NCBI GenBank assembly: GCA_001692895.1
Contig: KV748188.1
Coordinates: forward strand, 1,984,001-2,048,000
Direction of reading: 5' to 3'
Length of the DNA: 64,000 nucleotides
DNA from: Cenococcum geophilum 1.58
Taxonomy: Eukaryota; Ascomycota; Dothideomycetes; Gloniales; Gloniaceae
Shown one piece after another: positions 57,484 to 64,000 of the stretch. Each line of letters starts with the position of its first letter. The stretch's first letter is position 1. The notes under the pieces were generated by a model. It searched no databases. It saw only the letters and a list, made by a program, of their open reading frames with translations, and was not told where the DNA came from. Both the position numbers and the translations under genes were made by a program.

Positions 57484-60400
57484 TATTGGCTCTATCTTAG
57501 ACTATATTTAAATTAACTAACTAGCTTCTTCTAACTCTTCTCTAAGTAGTTATAATATTGTACTTAAAGCGTTTATAACACTATCTCCCTCCTCTTTATC
57601 TTCGTCCTTAAAGATTTCTAGTATCTCTAAATTGTTTACTAGAGGTGTGATATCTATCTAATTAATTTGGTTAATATTATTGCTTATTATACCTAAAGCA
57701 ATTTCTTTATCCTTAACTGTTCGGCGTGCTTGTACTATTACTACAATACTATCTCTTAGTAAGATTATACTATCTCTATATTCCTATTATTCTAAAGAGG
57801 GGCTAGTTTATATTACGTTAGTGAACCTATTTTTATAATAACTATCCTTTTACTTAGAGTGCACTAAAGCGAATATTTGTTTGTTCTATAACGTTTACTT
57901 TATCTTTAATACTAAATATATATAACTTATTACCCTTAATAGTTGTCTAGTTCCTTAATTAATTTATCTTAAGGTTTTATATTTAATCTACTGCTATACG
58001 GCTAGATAATAAACTGTCTGTTACTCTGGCGGAGTTATACTATTTCTAGGACGCTAAATAGGAGGCTGCTGATACTTAGCAATGGGCCCTTAAGTCTCGT
58101 CTTACGGCGTCTGCTTAGTTAATCCGTCTTAAGAAGGTTTATAAGAAGGTCCGTTTTAAGAAGTAAAAACTTATAAAATAAGGTTTATAAAAACTTAGTA
58201 ATAAGAAAATAGACTTTCTTCTGTCTAAGAAGGGAATAAATCTAAGTAGTTTAGTAGCTATTCCTTTTAAGTCCCCCTTAGGTGACTTGTTCTTTAACAA
58301 TCTTTTTTTATTAATATTACCTAACCTAATTTCCTCTAATACTTCTCTATCTTTTTTATAGTATTCCTTAAATTCTCTAGTGGCTTCTAGGTAGTCTTAG
58401 TGTAGCTTATCCACTTTACTTTATACTATATTTTATTATTAACGTCCTTATAACTAACGATCTTTATAACTTACTATTTGTTTTCTTCTTATCCTCTATA
58501 TATGTCTGCTTTGTAGACTAGTGGCTTAATATTTCTATATACTAGCTTTAGCATTACAATATACTATATAGGGTAGATTTTTATCTTGGCTAGTAGGTCT
58601 AACTTAAACATAATTAGTGAAATTCTTTATATAATTTTGAAGGGTCCTAGTCTAATATAGTCTAACTTCTTGCTTGGTTGTCAACTCTTAAATTTTTTAT
58701 ATAGTAGCTATACTTTATCTCCCTTCTTAAGATCTAGTCCCTTAGATCTCCTAGTATTATAGTACTTTTTTATATTGTCTTTACTAATTCTATAAGGTCT
58801 ATATAAAGATTTATTAATATCTTTATCCTTTCTTTAGCTGTGCTACTTATTTTCTTTACTTATTATAGTAATAATAATATTCTTAGCTTATACCCGTAAT
58901 TTGCCTTAAATAGTAATATGCTTATTCCTTTTTATGGTGTTATATTGTATATAAACTATATAACTAGTAATAATAATACCTAATTATTCTGTGTATAATT
59001 AATATAGTGCCTTAGATACTGCTCTAGTATTTAGTTTAATCTTTCCGTTTAACCGTCTGTCTGCGGATAATATACAGTAGAAGTTATTACTCTAACTCCT
59101 TATTCCGCTAAGAATACCTCCTAAAATGCTGCTATAAATCTTAGATCCCTGTTTAATATAATCTTATTTAGTACTCTATATTTTATAAACACTTCCTTAA
59201 TATAGATTTTAGCGATATCTTCTGCTAATATTTCTTCTATGCATACTATAAAGTATCCCCACTTTATAAGCTTGTCTACTATTACTAAAATTATATTATA
59301 ATTTTATCCGGTAATAGGGTCTCTTAATTTTAGTAACTTAATAATAAAGTCCTATAATATAACCTCCTATAGTCTTTCTAGTATTTTAATAGGTTGTAGC
59401 CCTCTATATAGCTTATACCTTATTAGTTTATTCCTTTAGTAATCTAAATACTCCTTTATAACTTTTCGCGCTAAGCTTTAAATTCTATTAATAATATACT
59501 CCTCTTAGAGTCTTAATACTAAGCCCGTGGCTCTATTGTGTCCTTAAGTTATTTCCTTATAAAAATCTTCTATAAAATGCTTTGCTATGCTTTTTAGGAT
59601 GTATTTAGCTTCTTGGTTTTTATATATATCTATCTATAGATCTTCTAGTTGTGCCTCTAGAATTCTCTGTGCCTAAAAGCTTTCTGGTAACTTATAGATC
59701 CTCTTTAGTTCTTTTTAAGTTATTATAATTTTCGGATAATTATATTTAATTAATCCGTCTATATCTTTTTATAGTAAAGCCCCTAATAGCTTCTTATTAT
59801 TTTATAGTTTAGCTTTCTAACTTAGAGCGTCTGCTCTTATATTATCTATACCCTTAGTATACTAGATCTTAAAATAGTATTTTATAAGCATCTCTGCCTA
59901 TCTAACCTATCTTTAGTTAAGTTCCTTTATTATTAGGAATCCTATAAGGTTCTTATAATCCGTTTTAATTATAAATAGTTTCTCTATACCTTATAAAAAT
60001 GCTCTCTATTTCTTTAGTACTGTAACTATACCTAATAACTCCTTATTATAAATGTTATAGTTTAACTCTAGTAGTATTATCTTCTAGCTATAGTATGCTA
60101 CTAGGTGCCATCTATTTTAATATTTCTATATAAAGTATACCCTAGTATATAGTCTAATGTATTTATTTCTATAACCGTCTCTAGTCCTAGTTAATAGATC
60201 TTAAGAACTGGCTCCTAGGTAAACAATTCTTTAACTTTCTTAAATAATTCTTGCTATTCCTCTCCCTATACCTATAGTTCTTCTTTCTTTATTAACTATA
60301 TAAATGGTTTAATATCCTTTAACCATTATGCTATAAACCTTTTACAGTAATTATAAAACCCTAAAAATAATCTTAACTGTGTAACATTCTCTAGTTCTTA

Positions 60401-63400
60401 CTAATTTACTATAGCCTTAATCTTTTTTAGATCTATATTAAGTTAGCCTAGTTTAATAATAAATCTAACAAAATCGGTCTTCCTAGTAAAGAATTCGCAT
60501 TTCTTAATTACTACTAGCATTTATTCTTCCTATAGTCTCTTTAAGACCCATTTAACGTGCTCTCTATATTCTTCTTTAGTTATTAAGTAGATAATAATAT
60601 CATTAAGGTATGCTATAACGAATTTATTTAAGTATTCTCTTAATACGTTATTAATACGCTTTTGGAACGTCGCTAGTGCGTTTATAAGCCTAAATTGTAT
60701 AACTAATAGTTTATATAGTCCTTCCTTTAACCTAAAGGCTGCCTTCTATTTATCGCCTTCCTTAATTCTAATCTAATAGTACACCTATCTTAGATCTATC
60801 TTTATAAAGATTTGCGCGTTATCTATCCTATCTTAAATCTCGCTAATTAAGGGTAGAGGATACCTATCCTTTCTAGTAATGCTGTTTAACTGCCTATAGT
60901 TAATACACAGCCTTAGTTTACTATTTTTCTTTAGTATAAATAGTACTGGATAACCTACCGATAACTATAATAGTCTAATATATCCTTTTTATAAATTTTC
61001 CTAGATAAACTCTTTTAATGCTCTACCCTCTTTTTTTAGTAAGCTTATAGATTGGAAAGAACCTTAGACTTATTCCTAGTTTTAACTCTATTTTATAGTC
61101 CTATACTACATATTTTAATAGCTTTTTACTTTCTAGTAACTATAATTTTTTGCCATACTTATAGTATCTCTTTGGTATGTAACTTAGTCCTTTTTCTATT
61201 TCCTTATAGGTTGCTCCTACTTAGTACTATACTAACTTAGCTTATTATTGCATCTTGCGTTATTAAGTATCTTTAATATTAACTTAACCTGTAACCTAAT
61301 TAATCCTTAGATTATATTCCTATAACTAAGGTATTTTTAGCACTACCTTATTATTTCCTAATAGTAATATGTTAAAAGACATCTTAATTTATCTCCCTTT
61401 AATAGTTAACTAAATAGGTCCTATTTTAAGGTTAATAATACCTCCTCTATAGGCTATCGGATCTCCTAAAATTATTACTAATAGGTAAGGGTACTCCTTT
61501 TCTCTATATAGTAATCCTATTCTTTTAACTACTGCTAGTAAAATATGGTTCCTTATTACTCCACTATCTATTAATACTTTAAACTATTAATCTTGCCATT
61601 TAACTCGTAGATTTAGGTGTTGTCCTTAAATTCCTTTAAGGGTCTAATGCTCTACCACTAGCTCCCTCTGGTCCTGTAGGCCTCTACTTTTCCTAAATAT
61701 TAGCTGTTTAATTCTATTTATACTTAGTCTATCTTTAGCTAATACTTAGTTCGCTTTTTATCTTTAATATACTATAGATACGTATTCTTTAGGCATTCCT
61801 ACCACTATTATCTATCTAGGCATTTTTCTATAAGGAATCTTCCTAGCTAAAGTATTAAGTTACCTAACTCTTAAACTTCTACTAGATGCTAGCCATATAT
61901 ATACTTAATGTTTTAATACTTTTATTCTTCTACTAACTAATATATTCTTATAGGGTATTTCCAATACTTATCCTTTAGTGCTTTATATATATTATACGCA
62001 TTATCTATATATGCGATCTATGCTAATATATAGTATACTTAGTGCTTTAGGTTAACTCTTAGTTTATTTTTATCCTTAAGTTTAAACCTCTATTATATTA
62101 ATCTAAACGTTATAACTTTATTCGCGGGTACTAAGATATATCTTTTACTTCTCTAGTCCTCTAAACGCTCCTCTAGGTCTCTCAATATTATAATTAAGGC
62201 TCCCTTAATATAACTTATCGCCTTTTCCATAATTAGGTGGTCTTAGATAACTTTCTTATCTAACTATATATAGAAATCTTCCCACTTATTAGTATGCCTT
62301 TGCTTATACTACTTTTAGTATAGCTGCTAGAGTGTATATAGTTTGTTTGTAAGGAAGTATCTTCTTATTACTATATTATAATAGCCTTTTATATATCGTT
62401 CTTTAAACCTAGTTAAAATCCCTAAATCCTCTTTATCTTCTAGTTTAGTAAGCTATTTAGCTCTTAATATACCTGCCTTAGGCCTATTAGTAATTCTTTA
62501 TATAGGTGCTCTATCCCTTATGCGGCCTAGTATACTAGACCTTTTATTTAGTTTCTGCTCTTGCTATAAGGTAATTCTCGCTCTAAATTCCCCTATAGTT
62601 TTTTTCTTTTTGCGTCTTATAAGTAAATCCTTAAAGTCTTCTTACTTCTTAATCTTGGTATTAACTTTTTAATTCTTAGGCTAAATACTATATTCCCCTA
62701 GTAAGTCTTCTAGGTTTATATACATATCTCCTAATCTAGTTACTATTTATACCGCAGATTCTCTAATCTTATTAATGGTTCTTATTTATATTTTAAAGTC
62801 TAAGTTCTATAGGATTCTTAATCCTAAGCTCGCTTTTAACTTAAGCTTTACTCCTACCTTAGTCCAATTAGGCTTACTTAGTGTTCTTATCTTGTCCTAA
62901 AAGTCTTAAATCTTACTTATCTTATCTTAAGAGTCTTATACCTATGGGAAACTCTATCCTAAGCTTATTTATATATCTTTAAACTAAGCTACTACCCGAC
63001 TCTACCAGTTGCTATCCACTATAGGTCCTTAGGTATACCTCATCTCGTCTTAAGAATCTTAGTCGTCTTTTATCTCTTCTTAAGAATCTTAAGCCTTTGG
63101 CCTTTTGCCTTTATTAAGTGCCGAAGTGGTTCGCTATTTTACTTCTCTTACGTCTCGTAAAGTAATAAACATTGTATCTAGTGGGGTCTTAATCCCTACT
63201 AATATTCCCTATTCTATAGTAGAATTATCCTCTACCTCTTTTATAACATCTTTAAGGTCTATATACTCCTAATAAGCCGCCCTTATTACCTTATTGTTAC
63301 TAAATATTTTGCCTTTATTAAATTTATTATCCTTAATATCCAATCTACGAACTAGTTTATTAGTTTCTTTATATTCCGCTAAATATAGCTCTTATAGCTA

Positions 63401-64000
63401 ATAGCTTACGCCATACTTAGCATCTTTATAAATTTAGTATATATTGTTATAATAAAACGCAAAACTTTTAATAAAATATTCTTTTGTTCCTTATAGCATA
63501 CTATCGTTCCTCTATATATATATATCTTCTACTACTAGTCTAGTTCCCTTTATTGCATAGTAACTCTAACTATCTTTATAATCCCTTATAAAATAACCTT
63601 ATTTCCTACAATTTATATAAGCTCTATTTTTAAACCATTAACTTTACTATAGAGTCCGCCTAAATATCTTCTACTACTAAGATCCCTAGTTTAGCCTCTA
63701 CTTCTTAGTCCTATAATTACTAGATCCTTAACCTCTAGGTTTTTATAATTTCTTACTCTATCTCTTATAGGCTTCTTTAGTACTACTTAGGTCTATTAGC
63801 TCTACGCCATACCATAGTTTCTAACTTAGCTTTAGTTATTGCGTATTCTACGCCTTATATAACTATAAAACTCTATCCTAACCCCTCTTAGCCTATTCCC
63901 TTTAGTAGATCCAATTATTAATCTTAATTGCTTAATCTATTAACTCCCTTAGGGTATCCGTATCTTTTATTAGAATAATTATATCCTAGACTTTAGCCTT

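Larger units (their letters stand above)
51210..64000 (-). mobile_element. Second copy of the 423-bp-LTR Gypsy fossil, minus strand, cut by window edge
   Basis: The 3' LTR of this minus-strand copy occupies 51210-57580 and is split by a chromovirus; without that insertion it is exactly 423 bp. From 57581 to the right edge runs its internal region in reverse, colinear with the plus-strand copy at 37.9-45.4 kb: integrase about 59.75-58.6 kb, RNase H and reverse transcriptase about 61.1-59.9, protease about 61.7-61.3, gag about 63.9-62.0. By comparison with the other copy, about 0.7 kb plus the 5' LTR lie beyond the window. It lacks the MITE found in the first copy. Heavily decayed, with very many breaks. 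Confidence 0.88.

Overview
The window is nuclear DNA of a filamentous ascomycete (Pezizomycotina). The signs are intron-rich genes with 50-70 bp GT-AG introns, a Fus3/Kss1 (Pmk1)-type MAP kinase with the class-typical sequence, a HET-domain gene, and long AT-rich tracts that look decayed by repeat-induced point mutation (RIP: TpA excess, CpA/TpG loss). I cannot fix the class or genus from this alone.

Two compartments meet near 27.3-27.7 kb. Left block (1-27.3 kb) has normal composition and is gene-dense. In order: a partial Ser/Pro-rich gene running off the left edge (-); a 3 x 51 bp tandem repeat; a non-canonical poly(A) polymerase with a mitochondrial-type presequence (+); a cytochrome P450 (+); the ubiquitin-conjugating enzyme Ubc4/5 (-); glutaryl-CoA dehydrogenase (-); flap endonuclease FEN1/RAD27 (+); spindle checkpoint protein MAD1 (-); a Fus3/Kss1-type MAPK (+); a small single-pass membrane protein (-); the sulfhydryl oxidase ERV1 (-); a PQ-loop membrane protein (+); an unrecognised 334-aa protein (+); a 121-aa four-helix membrane protein (-); and the ribosome-biogenesis factor LCP5/neuroguidin (+). 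Exon-intron structures below were rebuilt by reading splice sites and family conservation. Two genes use very small exons (5 nt in FEN1, 18 nt in the PQ-loop gene), and UBC4 has a GC-AG intron. These genes are mainly housekeeping and do not form one pathway.

Right block (27.7-64 kb) is a nest of transposable elements with one intact-looking host gene, a HET-domain gene at 46.8-48.4 kb. From left to right: an old LTR split by a Tad1-like LINE (-; 28.2-33.8 kb, 16 bp target duplication); a hAT DNA transposon (34.6-46.4 kb, 8 bp duplication) split by a whole-length Ty3/Gypsy fossil (37.5-45.9 kb, 5 bp duplication), which itself carries a 426 bp near-perfect palindromic MITE in a TA site; the HET gene; a fold-back structure; a well-preserved solo LTR; the 5' part of another Gypsy fossil; and a second, minus-strand copy of the 37.5 kb Gypsy family running off the right edge, whose 3' LTR is split by a complete-length chromovirus (51.5-57.5 kb). 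The target duplications and equal LTR lengths give an unambiguous order of insertion at most of these joints. All the LTR elements are heavily decayed fossils.

I recognised no rRNA, tRNA or CRISPR. No previously undescribed system is evident. The best leads are the micro-exon carrying a FEN1 catalytic residue, the palindromic MITE with its empty site visible in the same window, and the HET gene that keeps normal composition inside the decayed compartment.
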